DNA of 64,000 bases from Protaetiibacter mangrovi (GCF_024752305.1 NZ_JANTHX010000007.1:693441-757440), one strand, 5' to 3'; numbered from the stretch's first letter, positions 55,395-63,570 are shown. Notes: generated by a model from the letters alone, not told the origin. A program made the numbers and translations.

Positions 55395-56495
55395 ATGAAC
55401 AAGTACGTCTCGCGTGGACTGTGGACAGTCCTCGTCACGGGGGGCTTCATGGCCCTCGGAGTCGGCGTCGCGCACGCCGACAGCGGAACCTCCGGGCAGG
55501 ACGGCGTGGCCTCGGGCACGCAGGGCATCCTCGGCATCGAGCTGCCCGTGCAGCTCGGCGGGAACGCCATCTCGGTGCTCGGCGACGCCCACAGCTCGGG
55601 CGCCTCGACCAGCTCGTCGTCGGGGGGATCGACCCCCTCGGGCGCCACGAGCGGGTCGGACTCGGTGGCGGGCGGCACGCAGGTGCTCGCCGACCTCGGG
55701 CTTCCCGTCACGCTCGGCGGGAACGCCATCTCGGTGCTCGGCGACGCGTCGAGCTCCGGTTCCGGGACCGCGCCGGCCGGGTCGGGGGGCTCGGCCGGCG
55801 CCTCCGGCACCACCGACGGAACCGACGGCACGCTGTCCGGATCGCAGGTGGGCGCCGGAGTCGGCGCTCCCGTGACCCTGGGGGGCAACTCCATCTCGGT
55901 GCTCGGCGATGCGTCGACCTCCGGCTCGGACACGAGCGCGGGGACCGGGTCGACCGGCGGCTCGGCCGGCAGCACCGGCGGGCTCGACAGCATCCTCGGC
56001 GGAAGCCAGATCCTCGCGGGGGTCGGAGCGCCGGTGACGCTCGGCGGGAACGCCATCTCGGTGCTGGGGGACGCGTCGAGTGACGGCGCGGGCACCGCAT
56101 CCGGTTCGGGAGGCTCGACAGGCGACCAGGAGGGGTCGACGAGCGGAACGGACGGGATCCTCGGGGGTACGCAGCTGCTGACCGACCTGGGACTCCCGGT
56201 GACGCTCGGCGGCAACGCCATCTCGGTGCTCGGGGACGCCTCGACCGGCGGCTCGGGCACGACCGTCGGCGAGGATCCGGGTGACGACCCCGGTGACGAC
56301 CCCGGTGACGACCCGGGCGACGACCCCGCCACCGACGACCCCGGTGACGGTGGCGGGACGACCCTGGCGTCGGACGGCGACATCCGGCTCGCGGCGACCG
56401 GAGTCGAGGGCGGCATGACCGCGCTCGCCCTGGCCGTGCTGCTGCTGGCCGCCGGCGTCGTGCTGGTCGGCCGCACGGTCGCCCGTCGGCGCTGA
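55395..56495 (+). CDS. Chaplin-like repeat surface protein with LAATG sorting signal
   Basis: Exported protein of 366 residues; signal peptide ends near residue 28 (GVGVAHA). It carries five repeats with the core PVTLGGNAISVLGDA, about every 54 residues (DNA cores start at 55554, 55713, 55878, 56040 and 56205). The core resembles the chaplin domain PVNVCGNSVNVIG of Streptomyces but without cysteines. Ser/Gly/Thr-rich linkers separate the repeats, and a DPGD tandem stretch (56275-56337) precedes the sorting signal. That signal is LAATG at residues 332-336, a hydrophobic helix and RRR. The LAxTG form matches class E sortases, one of which is encoded at 39565. ATG has aaggag upstream. Confidence 0.85.
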   Translation: MNKYVSRGLWTVLVTGGFMALGVGVAHADSGTSGQDGVASGTQGILGIELPVQLGGNAISVLGDAHSSGASTSSSSGGSTPSGATSGSDSVAGGTQVLADLGLPVTLGGNAISVLGDASSSGSGTAPAGSGGSAGASGTTDGTDGTLSGSQVGAGVGAPVTLGGNSISVLGDASTSGSDTSAGTGSTGGSAGSTGGLDSILGGSQILAGVGAPVTLGGNAISVLGDASSDGAGTASGSGGSTGDQEGSTSGTDGILGGTQLLTDLGLPVTLGGNAISVLGDASTGGSGTTVGEDPGDDPGDDPGDDPGDDPATDDPGDGGGTTLASDGDIRLAATGVEGGMTALALAVLLLAAGVVLVGRTVARRR

Positions 56496-56520
56496 GCACC
56501 CCGTCCACCGCGGGTCGCGC

Positions 56521-56537
56521 GGTGTCACTGTGACACC
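56521..56537. promoter_or_regulatory. Palindromic operator upstream of the LLM monooxygenase
   Basis: GGTGTCAC-T-GTGACACC, a perfect 8-bp inverted repeat 72 bp before the monooxygenase start. GTGTGACC follows twice (56539 region and just after 56560). It looks like a repressor site; the regulator is not in the vicinity. Confidence 0.55.
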
Positions 56538-56608
56538 GTGTGACCCGCGGTGACCGTGTGTGACCGGGCACCTCGACGCGGGCCCGCCGGGCGGGGCAGC
56601 ATGCACGG

Positions 56609-58045
56609 GTGACCGAGCAGACCCCGCCTCGCCAGATCCGTTTCAACGCGTTCGACATGAACTGCGTCGCCCACCAGTCCTCCGGGATGTGGCGGCATCC
56701 CGACGACCGTTCCGCCAGCTACAAGGACATCGAGTACTGGACGGGCCTCGCCCGGCTGCTCGAGCGGGGCACCTTCGACGGGGTGTTCATCGCGGATGTG
56801 CTGGGCACCTACGACGTCTACGGCGGCACCAACGAGGCTGCCATCCGCAACGGCGCGCAGGTGCCGGTGAACGACCCCGTGCTGCTCGTGTCGGCGATGG
56901 CCGCGGTCACGACGCACCTCGGATTCGGGGTGACCGCGGGAACCGCGTACGAGCATCCGTACCCGTTCGCCCGGCGCATGGCGACGCTCGACCACCTCAC
57001 CAAGGGACGCGTGGGCTGGAACGTCGTCACCGGCTACCTGCCGAGCGCCGCCCGGAACCTCGGACACGACGACCAGCTCGAGCACGACGACCGCTACGAC
57101 CAGGCCGACGAGTACCTCGAGGTGCTCTACAAGCTGTGGGAGGGGTCGTGGGAGGACGACGCCGTCGTGCGCGATCGCGAGACGGGTGTGTTCACCCGCC
57201 CCGAGAAGGTGCACGAGATCCGGCACGCCGGGAAGCACTACACCGTGCCGGGGATCGCGATCACCGAGCCGTCGCCGCAGCGCTCCCCCGTGATCTACCA
57301 GGCGGGCGCCTCGCCCCGCGGGATCGCGTTCGCGGCGGGCAACGCCGAGGCGATCTTCGTGGCGGCGCCCACGAAGGAGGTGCTGAAGTCGACGGTCGCG
57401 CGCATCCGCGACGCGCTCGAGGCGGCAGGGCGCGACCGCTACGCGGCGCGCATCTACACGCTCATCACGATCGTGACCGACGAGACGGATGAGAAGGCCG
57501 AGGCGAAGTACCGGGACTATCTGCGGTACGCCTCCCCCGAGGGCGCCCTCGTGTTCATGTCGGGGTGGATGGGGATCGACCTGGCGCAGTACGCGCTCGA
57601 CGAACCGGTCGGCAACGTCGAGTCGAACGCGATCCGCTCCGTGATCCAGAACTACGAGGAGTCGGCGGCGAACGGCGAGGAGTTCACGGTGCGGGACATC
57701 GCCGTGGGCGGCGCGATCGGCGGCCTCGGGCCGACGTTCGTCGGGGGCGCGTCGACGATCGCCGACCGTCTGCAGGACTGGGTGGACTACACCGACGTGG
57801 ACGGGTTCAACCTCGCCTACGCGATCACGCCCGGCACCTTCGAGGACATCGTCGATTTCATCGTCCCCGAGCTGCAGCGGCGGGGCGCCTACCCGACCTC
57901 CTACGTCGACGGCACGCTGCGGCACAAGCTGCACGGCGCGGGCGACCGGCTTCCGGACGACCACCAGGGCTCGCGCTACCGGATCGGCGGCGACCTCTCC
58001 ACGGCCGTCGCCACCACCTCGGAGCGCGCCGCCGTCGGGGTGTAG
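56609..58045 (+). CDS. LLM-class flavin monooxygenase (NtaA/SnaA/DszA family)
   Basis: Bacterial luciferase-like flavin monooxygenase of 478 residues. Family features are FDMNCVAHQSSGMWRHP, FDGVFIADVLGTYDVYGG, KGRVGWNVVTGYLPSAARNL and ERSPQ-type region SPQRSPVIYQAGASPRG. This subgroup acts on nitrilotriacetate, sulfone or similar xenobiotic substrates using reduced flavin from a partner reductase, which is not encoded nearby. CAGCAT lies 6 nt before the GTG start, as in leaderless genes. A perfect palindrome upstream suggests substrate-dependent control. Confidence 0.9.
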   Translation: MTEQTPPRQIRFNAFDMNCVAHQSSGMWRHPDDRSASYKDIEYWTGLARLLERGTFDGVFIADVLGTYDVYGGTNEAAIRNGAQVPVNDPVLLVSAMAAVTTHLGFGVTAGTAYEHPYPFARRMATLDHLTKGRVGWNVVTGYLPSAARNLGHDDQLEHDDRYDQADEYLEVLYKLWEGSWEDDAVVRDRETGVFTRPEKVHEIRHAGKHYTVPGIAITEPSPQRSPVIYQAGASPRGIAFAAGNAEAIFVAAPTKEVLKSTVARIRDALEAAGRDRYAARIYTLITIVTDETDEKAEAKYRDYLRYASPEGALVFMSGWMGIDLAQYALDEPVGNVESNAIRSVIQNYEESAANGEEFTVRDIAVGGAIGGLGPTFVGGASTIADRLQDWVDYTDVDGFNLAYAITPGTFEDIVDFIVPELQRRGAYPTSYVDGTLRHKLHGAGDRLPDDHQGSRYRIGGDLSTAVATTSERAAVGV

Positions 58046-58099
58046 CCCCGCGCGGGCGGGCGCGTTGCCGGTCGTCCGTCGCGCCGGTACCGTCGGCTC

Positions 58100-58795
58100 A
58101 TGAGATTCCCTCTGCTCGGGGTCGCGCTCGCGTCCGCCCTCCTGCTGAGCGGGTGCGCCGCAACCGCGACTGCGACGCCCACCCCGGACGTCGTCGATGC
58201 CGAGGTCGACTGGGATGCCGCTTTCGGTGCCTTCGTCGACGAGCACGGGGAGCGCCCCGCGCCGGTGCCGTACACCGACGCCGCGGTCGAGACCGCCCGG
58301 CTGGCGGCATCGACGGACCGCGCCTGGGAGGGAGTGCTCGCGTCGCACCCGGACGCCGTCCCGCCCCAGACGGCCTTCGTGCACTGGTCGACCGCGGAGG
58401 ATCATCTCGACCTGGAATCCGACGTGAACCGATGCCTGGTCGAAGCGGGTGCCCGGCTGTCCGTCGGTGCCGACTCCGAGGGGAACCCGAGCGGCGTCGA
58501 GATGTCGTACCCGCCGGACGCGTACGAAGAGGTGTTCGCGTGCACCTCGTCGGCCTACCCCGATCGTCCGCTCGACGGGAGCGCGGGCGGCGGGTGGCTG
58601 TGGGACTTCGCGAGTGAGTTCCTCATCGCGTGTCTCGAGGCCCACGGCGCACAGCAGGACCCGCTCCCCAGTCGCGATGAGCAGATCGCGTCGGTGTACG
58701 AACAGGGCTACGGGTGGGTCCCGCGGTTCCCCGATTCGGCGGATGTCGGACCGGACGTGGACGTGTACACCGCCTGCCACGGCGACGCGATGTGA
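58100..58795 (+). CDS. Hypothetical lipoprotein
   Basis: Unrecognised protein of 231 residues with a short signal sequence and lipobox LLLSGC, Cys19 being the lipidation site. The mature part is acidic and contains four further cysteines (NRCLVEAG, FACTSS, IACLEAHG, TACHGDAM), which could form two disulfides. TACCGT lies 6 nt before the ATG. No domain is recognised. It stands alone with its own promoter. Confidence 0.78.
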   Translation: MRFPLLGVALASALLLSGCAATATATPTPDVVDAEVDWDAAFGAFVDEHGERPAPVPYTDAAVETARLAASTDRAWEGVLASHPDAVPPQTAFVHWSTAEDHLDLESDVNRCLVEAGARLSVGADSEGNPSGVEMSYPPDAYEEVFACTSSAYPDRPLDGSAGGGWLWDFASEFLIACLEAHGAQQDPLPSRDEQIASVYEQGYGWVPRFPDSADVGPDVDVYTACHGDAM

Positions 58796-58880
58796 TCCCG
58801 CCGCCGAGATGGCGGGAACTCGTGGAGACCTGTCGGATGCGGACGGGGAGCGCGGGGTGGTCGGCGGCTAGCGTCGGGGC

Positions 58881-59351
58881 ATGACCGACACGCGCACCGC
58901 ATCCGTCTCGCCGCTCACGACCGTCGAGCGCGAAGCGGCGATCGCCCACTTCGCCGCCAAGCTGCGCTTCGAGACCGACGCCTCGGACGTCGCCGCCGCC
59001 CTCGCCGCGGGTGAGCGCCTCGTGCTGGTCGACACCCGCAACCACGCCTCGTGGCACCAGGGGCACGCGGCGGGCGCGATCCACATGCCCCGGCTGGAGG
59101 TCGCCGACCGCGCGCCCGCCGAGATCCCGCTCGACACCCCGGTCGTCGTCTACTGCTGGAGCCCCGGGTGTAACGGCGCCGACAAGGCGGCGCTCGAGTT
59201 CGCGAAGCTCGGCTACGAGGTGCGCCTGATGATCGGCGGCTTCGAGTACTGGGCGCGCGAGGGCTACGACGTCGAGTCGGACGCCGGCCCCGTGATCCGC
59301 GGCGTCGACGCGCTGGTCGGCCCGGTGGCGCTCGACGACTGCGGCTGCTGA
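58881..59351 (+). CDS. Rhodanese-like sulfurtransferase
   Basis: Single-domain rhodanese of 156 residues. LVLVDTRNHASWHQGHAAGA is the CH2 entry motif and YCWSPGCNGADKAA the active loop, where the first Cys is the expected persulfide carrier. The C-terminus ends DDCGC. Physiological sulfur donor and acceptor are unknown. TAGCGT lies 6 nt before the ATG. Confidence 0.88.
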   Translation: MTDTRTASVSPLTTVEREAAIAHFAAKLRFETDASDVAAALAAGERLVLVDTRNHASWHQGHAAGAIHMPRLEVADRAPAEIPLDTPVVVYCWSPGCNGADKAALEFAKLGYEVRLMIGGFEYWAREGYDVESDAGPVIRGVDALVGPVALDDCGC

Positions 59352-59405
59352 GCCCGCGGCGCAACCCCCTCGACCGCGCCCGGTCGCACGCGTAGCGTTT
59401 CGGAG

Positions 59406-60517
59406 ATGCCGCGCATCGCATCCGTCGCCCCTGTGCTCCCCGAGCACGCCTCCAGCCAGGAGGCGATCGCGGCCGAGCTGGGCCCGCTCGTGACCGCGGA
59501 CCCGGCGCAGCGCGCCCTGCTCGAGCGCCTCCACGCATCCGCGGGCGTACGCACCCGGCGCACCGCACTGCCCCTCGCCGCCTACCGCGACCTCGGCGAC
59601 TTCGGCGCCGCGAACGACGCCTGGATCCGCGAGGGCACCGCCCTCGCCGCGGAGGCCGCGACGCGCGCACTCGACCGGGCGGGTCTCGCACCCGACGAGG
59701 TCGACTTCCTGCTCTTCACCTCCGTGACCGGGGTGTCGGCCCCGTCGCTCGACGCCGCCCTCGTTCCGGCGCTCGGCATGCGCGCCGACGTCAAGCGCCT
59801 GCCGTCGTTCGGGCTCGGATGCGTCGCGGGCGCCGCGGGCCTGGCCCGGGTCGCCGACTACCTCGTCGGCCACCCGGACGACGTCGGCTTGCTGATCTCG
59901 GTCGAGCTCTGCTCGCTGACCCTGCAACGCGACGACGCCTCGGTGGGGAATCTGGTGGCGACCGGGCTCTTCGGCGACGGGGCGGCGGCCGCGGTGCTCG
60001 TCGGGGATCGTCGGGGCGAGGCGCTCGCCGCGGACGCAGCCCCCCTCGGCCCCGAGATCGTCGGCAGCCGGAGCGCCCTCTACCCGGACACGGTGAACGC
60101 GATCGGCTGGGAGGTGGGTGCGACCGGGTTCCGCATCGTGCTGTCGGCCGAGGTTCCGGCGGCGGTCGAGAGGCACATCGCGGCCGGAGTCGACGGCCTG
60201 CTCGGCGAGCACGGGCTCGACCGCACCGACGTCGACCTGTGGATCGCGCATCCGGGCGGCCCGAAGGTGATCGACGCGTTCGGATCGCGCATCCGGGCGG
60301 CCCGAAGGTGATCGACGCGTTCGCGCGGGCGCTCGGGCTCGGCGATGCGCAGCTCGAGGCCAGCCGGCGCTCGCTCGCCGAGGTCGGCAACCTCTCGAGC
60401 GCATCGGTGCTCTTCCTGCTCGAGGAGGCGCTCGTGCAGGCGCCGGGCACCCGCGGCGTGCTCTTCGCGGTGGGCCCGGGGGTCACCGCGGAGTGCGTGC
60501 TGTTGGAGTGGCGATGA
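59406..60517 (+). pseudogene. Type III polyketide synthase, frameshifted by a 41-bp tandem duplication
   Basis: Chalcone/alkylresorcinol synthase-type enzyme. In frame one the catalytic Cys lies in PSFGLGCVAGAAG and the His in WIAHPGGPKVI. A perfect 41-bp duplication (60241-60281 and 60282-60322) then shifts the frame and gives a stop at 60309, after 301 residues. The remaining C-terminus with the catalytic Asn (EVGNLSSASVLFLL) continues in another frame to 60517. Removing one copy restores 356 residues, the normal family length. As written the enzyme lacks its Asn and should be inactive, unless the duplication reverts or is an assembly error. The methyltransferase and oxidase genes behind it are coupled by overlapping codons. 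TAGCGT lies 7 nt before the ATG. Confidence 0.88.
60241..60322 (+). repeat. Perfect 41-bp tandem duplication inside the type III PKS gene
   Basis: Two identical adjacent 41-bp units, 60241-60281 and 60282-60322, each starting ggatcgcgcatccgggcggc. Because 41 is not a multiple of three, the extra unit breaks the reading frame. Confidence 0.97.
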
Positions 60518-61053
60518 TCGCGTACACGCTGCTCATCCTCGCCACCGGTGGCGAGCGGGTCGTCGAACTCGTCATCTCGCGACGGAACGCGGCGTGGGCC
60601 GCGGCGCGGGGCGGCGTCGAGTCGGGTCGTCGCCACTTCCCGGCGATGGTGCTGCTGCACACCGGGATGCTGCTCGGATGCCTCGCCGAGGTGTGGCTGC
60701 TGGGGCACCCCTTCCTGCCGTGGCTCGGCTGGCCGATGCTCGTCGTCGCGCTCGCGTGCCAGGCGGGCCGCTACTGGGTCATCGCCTCGCTCGGGCGGCA
60801 GTGGAACACGCGCGTGATCGTCGTCCCCGGGATGCCCCTCTCGCGGCGGGGTCCCTACCGCTGGGCCTGGCTGCGGCATCCGAACTACTGGATCGTCGCG
60901 ATCGAGGGCGTCGCGCTGCCCCTCGTGCACACCGCGTGGATCACGGCCGTGGTGTTCACGGTGCTGAACGCGGTGCTGCTGCTCGGGTTCCGCATCCCGA
61001 CCGAGGAGCGCGCGCTCGCGGCGGCGGCGCCGCGTGAACCGGGGGCGTCGTGA
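60514..61053 (+). CDS. Isoprenylcysteine carboxyl methyltransferase-family protein (SrsB-like)
   Basis: Membrane methyltransferase of 179 residues with about four helices and the ICMT motif RHPNYW near residue 134, after LSRRGPYRWAW. In the srsABC cluster of Streptomyces griseus a protein of this family O-methylates alkylresorcinols made by a type III PKS. The same gene order PKS-methyltransferase-flavin oxidase is present here. ATG at 60514 overlaps the PKS stop (ATGA), and its own stop overlaps the next start (GTGA). Confidence 0.88.
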   Translation: MIAYTLLILATGGERVVELVISRRNAAWAAARGGVESGRRHFPAMVLLHTGMLLGCLAEVWLLGHPFLPWLGWPMLVVALACQAGRYWVIASLGRQWNTRVIVVPGMPLSRRGPYRWAWLRHPNYWIVAIEGVALPLVHTAWITAVVFTVLNAVLLLGFRIPTEERALAAAAPREPGAS

Positions 61054-62090
61054 GCGACGCGGAGCTGCTCGTGGTGGGAGGCGGGCCCGTGGGGCTCGCG
61101 ACGGCCATCGAGGCGCGCCTGGTCGGCATCGACGCACTCGTCGTCGAGCCGCGGGAGGGCGTGATCGACAAGGCCTGCGGGGAGGGTGTGATGCCCGGTG
61201 CGGGCGCCGTGTTCGGTCGGCTCGGCATCGCACCGCGCGCCGTGCCCATCTCCGGCATCGACTACCGCGACGACCGACGATCCGTGCAGCACCGCTTCGC
61301 CCGCGGGCCCGGGTTCGGGGTGCGGCGGACGGAGCTCCATCGCGCGCTGCTCGAGCGGGCCGAGCAGCTCGGCGTGCGGCGGCGTGCGGCCCGCGCGGAG
61401 GAGGTGCGCAGCGGCGAAGACGGGGTCGTCGTGCGCACCTCGGACGGCCGGACCCTGCGCGCGGACTGGGCCGTCGGCGCCGACGGACTGCACTCCCCGG
61501 TCGCGCGCGCGCTCGACCTCGCCGTCCCCGAGCCGGCGCGGGGTCGCCGCTACGGCCAGCGCCGCCACTACCGCATCCAGGCGTGGACCGATCTGGTCGA
61601 GGTGCACTGGGTGGCCGACGGCGAGTTCTACGTCACGCCGTTGGCGGACGGGCTCGTCGGCGTCGCCCTGCTCGCCCGCCGCGGCATCCGCTTCGACGAC
61701 GCCCTCGCCCGCGCGCCCCGGCTGCGCGAGCGACTGGACGGCGCGACCCCCGCGAGCGGGCTCCGCGGCGCGGGGCCGTTCCGGCAGCGCACGCGCGCCC
61801 GGACCCGGGGGCGCACGCTGCTCGTCGGCGACGCATCCGGCTACGTCGACGCCCTCACCGCCGAGGGGCTGCGGATCGGTTTCGCGCAGGCGGGTCTCGC
61901 CGTGCAGGCGATCCGGGCGCAGGACGCCGCGCGCTACGAGCGCGAGTGGCTCGCCACGACGCGCGAGTTCCGGGTGATGACCGAGCGGCTCGTGCGCGTC
62001 GCGTCGTCGCCCCTGCGCGGTCTCGTCGTGCCGACGGCCGCGCGGTTCCCCGGGCTCTACGCGCGGGCGGTGGAGCGGATCGCGCGCTGA
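61050..62090 (+). CDS. FAD-dependent monooxygenase (SrsC-like / geranylgeranyl reductase family)
   Basis: Flavoprotein of 346 residues. The FAD motif LLVVGGGPVGLATAIEA is at the N-terminus, KACGEGVMPGAG follows, WAVGADGLHSPVAR is the second motif and LLVGDASGYVDALTAEGL the third. It would hydroxylate the phenolic ring made by the preceding PKS, as SrsC does; a prenyl reductase role is the alternative for this family. GTG at 61050 overlaps the methyltransferase stop. It ends the operon. Confidence 0.88.
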   Translation: MSDAELLVVGGGPVGLATAIEARLVGIDALVVEPREGVIDKACGEGVMPGAGAVFGRLGIAPRAVPISGIDYRDDRRSVQHRFARGPGFGVRRTELHRALLERAEQLGVRRRAARAEEVRSGEDGVVVRTSDGRTLRADWAVGADGLHSPVARALDLAVPEPARGRRYGQRRHYRIQAWTDLVEVHWVADGEFYVTPLADGLVGVALLARRGIRFDDALARAPRLRERLDGATPASGLRGAGPFRQRTRARTRGRTLLVGDASGYVDALTAEGLRIGFAQAGLAVQAIRAQDAARYEREWLATTREFRVMTERLVRVASSPLRGLVVPTAARFPGLYARAVERIAR

Positions 62091-62100
62091 CGACCCCCGC

Positions 62101-62760
62101 TCAGAGGCCGAGCGCGGCGAGCAGCTCCCCGGCGGTCTCGACGACCGCGACCGCCCCCTCCGCCTCCTCCGGCGCACCGTAGCCCCAGCCCACGAAGATC
62201 GTCGGCACCAGGTGCTCGGCGGCGCCCTCCACGTCGTGCACCCGGTCGCCGATCATGAGGGGGCGCGTGCGCACGTCGACGCCGCGGGCCGCGAGACGCC
62301 GCAGCGCCTCCGCCACGACATCCGCCTTGTCGCTGCGGGTCTCGTCCTCCGAGGCGCCCGTGATCTCGGTGAACGCGTCGGAGAGCCGGATGCGGTCGAG
62401 GATCGCGTGCGCCGCCGACTCGGGCTTCGAGGTGGCGAGCGAGATCGGGAGGCCGGCCCGCTGGATCACGCGGATCGCCTCCGGCACCCCCGGATACGCG
62501 CTCGCCTCGAAGACGCCGACCTCGCGGTAGCGCTCGCGGTAGATCGCGAGGGCGTAGCGCGACTCGTCCTCGTCGAGTCCCGCGAAGTCGCGGAACGATT
62601 CGAGGATCGGCGGCCCGATCCACTTCATGAGCTCCTCGACGGGCGGCACCGGCATCCGGAGGTGCTCGTAGGTGTAGGCGAGGGTCGACAGGATGCCGGG
62701 CGCCGAGTCGACGATGGTGCCGTCCAGGTCGAACAGCACGGCGGTGGGGCGGGGGGTCAT
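62101..62760 (-). CDS. HAD-family phosphatase (phosphoglycolate phosphatase-like)
   Basis: HAD hydrolase of 219 residues. Motif I is FDLDGTIVDS, motif II lies in ISLATSKPES, the Lys is in SDKADVV and motif IV is MIGDRVHDVEGA. The cap domain between is of the small helical type. Phosphoglycolate phosphatase, pyrophosphatase and nucleotidase members all look like this, so the substrate is open. ATG at 62760 gives MTPRPTAVLFDLDGT. It is 14 bp downstream of nucS on the same strand and may be cotranscribed. Confidence 0.88.
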   Translation of the reverse strand: MTPRPTAVLFDLDGTIVDSAPGILSTLAYTYEHLRMPVPPVEELMKWIGPPILESFRDFAGLDEDESRYALAIYRERYREVGVFEASAYPGVPEAIRVIQRAGLPISLATSKPESAAHAILDRIRLSDAFTEITGASEDETRSDKADVVAEALRRLAARGVDVRTRPLMIGDRVHDVEGAAEHLVPTIFVGWGYGAPEEAEGAVAVVETAGELLAALGL

Positions 62761-62774
62761 GTGTCTCTCGGGGG

Positions 62775-63470
62775 TCAGAACAGCCGCGCGTGACCGGTCT
62801 CGAGGCCGCGCATGGTGTCGTAGTCGAGCAGCAGGCAGCGGATGCCGCGATCCTCGGCGAGGGTGCGCGCCTGCGGCTTGATCTCCTGGGCGGCGAAGAC
62901 GCCCGTGACCGGGGCGAGCAGCGGGTCGCGGTTCATGAGCTCGAGGTAGCGGGTCAGCTGCTCGACGCCGTCGATGTCGCCGCGCCGCTTGATCTCGACG
63001 GCGACGCTCGCGCCGTCCGGATCCTTCGCGAGGATGTCGACGGGGCCGATCGCGGTCATGTACTCGCGCCGCACGAGGGTGTGCCCCTCCCCCAGCAGCT
63101 CGATCTGCTCGGCGAGCAGGCGCTGCAGGTCCGCCTCGACGCCGTCCTTCTGCAGTCCCGGGTCGACGCCGAGCTCGTGGCTCGAGTCGTGCAGGATCTC
63201 GTGGATGGAGATCACGAGCAGGTCGGCGGTCTTCGGGTTGGCGACGCGCCACAGCTCGACGACTCCGGCGGCGGCGCGCTCCTCGTCGACCTCGTCGAGG
63301 GTGAACGTGGTGGGCGGGCTCATCCAGTTGAGGGGCTTGTAGCTCAGCGAGTCGGAGTGCACGAGCACCGATCCGTCGGCCTTCACCACGAGCAGGCGGG
63401 TCGCGAGCGGCAGGTGCGCCGAGAGCCGCCCGGCGTAATCCACCGAGCATCGGGCCACCACGAGACGCAC
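62775..63470 (-). CDS. nucS: Mismatch endonuclease NucS/EndoMS
   Basis: Endonuclease of 231 residues that cleaves both strands at mismatches and replaces MutS/MutL repair in actinobacteria. The N-terminal DNA-binding domain includes [20 protein letters not shown]. The RecB-like nuclease domain has GPVDILAKD and [19 protein letters not shown], whose Asp, Glu and Lys form the catalytic site. TAGACT (63477-63482) lies 6 nt before the GTG start, so the transcript should be leaderless. The AGACATGTCT palindrome lies 9 bp farther upstream. Confidence 0.95.
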   Translation of the reverse strand: MRLVVARCSVDYAGRLSAHLPLATRLLVVKADGSVLVHSDSLSYKPLNWMSPPTTFTLDEVDEERAAAGVVELWRVANPKTADLLVISIHEILHDSSHELGVDPGLQKDGVEADLQRLLAEQIELLGEGHTLVRREYMTAIGPVDILAKDPDGASVAVEIKRRGDIDGVEQLTRYLELMNRDPLLAPVTGVFAAQEIKPQARTLAEDRGIRCLLLDYDTMRGLETGHARLF

Positions 63471-63476
63471 CCGTCG

Positions 63477-63482
63477 AGTCTA
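63477..63482 (-). promoter_or_regulatory. Leaderless -10 element of nucS
   Basis: TAGACT on the minus strand, 6 nt before the GTG, with palindrome copy 2 just upstream. Confidence 0.55.
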
Positions 63483-63491
63483 GGTGGGTGC

Positions 63492-63501
63492 AGACATGTC
63501 T
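63492..63501. promoter_or_regulatory. AGACATGTCT palindrome, copy 2 (nucS side)
   Basis: Perfect palindrome 9 bp upstream of the nucS -10, within the expected polymerase footprint. Confidence 0.55.
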
Positions 63502-63512
63502 CGGGCCGGAGG

Positions 63513-63532
63513 GACACCCGCGTGCGGGTGTC
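63513..63532. promoter_or_regulatory. Inverted repeat in the nucS-nnr gap
   Basis: GACACCCG-cgtg-CGGGTGTC, 8-bp perfect arms, halfway between the two AGACATGTCT copies. Function unknown. Confidence 0.45.
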
Positions 63533-63543
63533 TGCGGGGGCGC

Positions 63544-63553
63544 AGACATGTCT
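63544..63553. promoter_or_regulatory. AGACATGTCT palindrome, copy 3 (nnr side)
   Basis: Perfect palindrome, extended to GCAGACATGTCTGC at 63542-63555, 5 bp upstream of the nnr -10 CACAAT. Confidence 0.55.
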
Positions 63554-63558
63554 GCGCG

Positions 63559-63564
63559 CACAAT
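63559..63564 (+). promoter_or_regulatory. Leaderless -10 element of nnr
   Basis: CACAAT 6 nt before the GTG at 63571, mirroring the nucS promoter on the other strand. Confidence 0.5.
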
Positions 63565-63570
63565 GGGGGC

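Noticed and set aside
56275..56337. DPGD-coding 12-bp tandem repeat as a separate mobile or regulatory repeat
   Set aside because: It is an in-frame linker repeat of the wall protein before its sorting signal, which is common in surface proteins.
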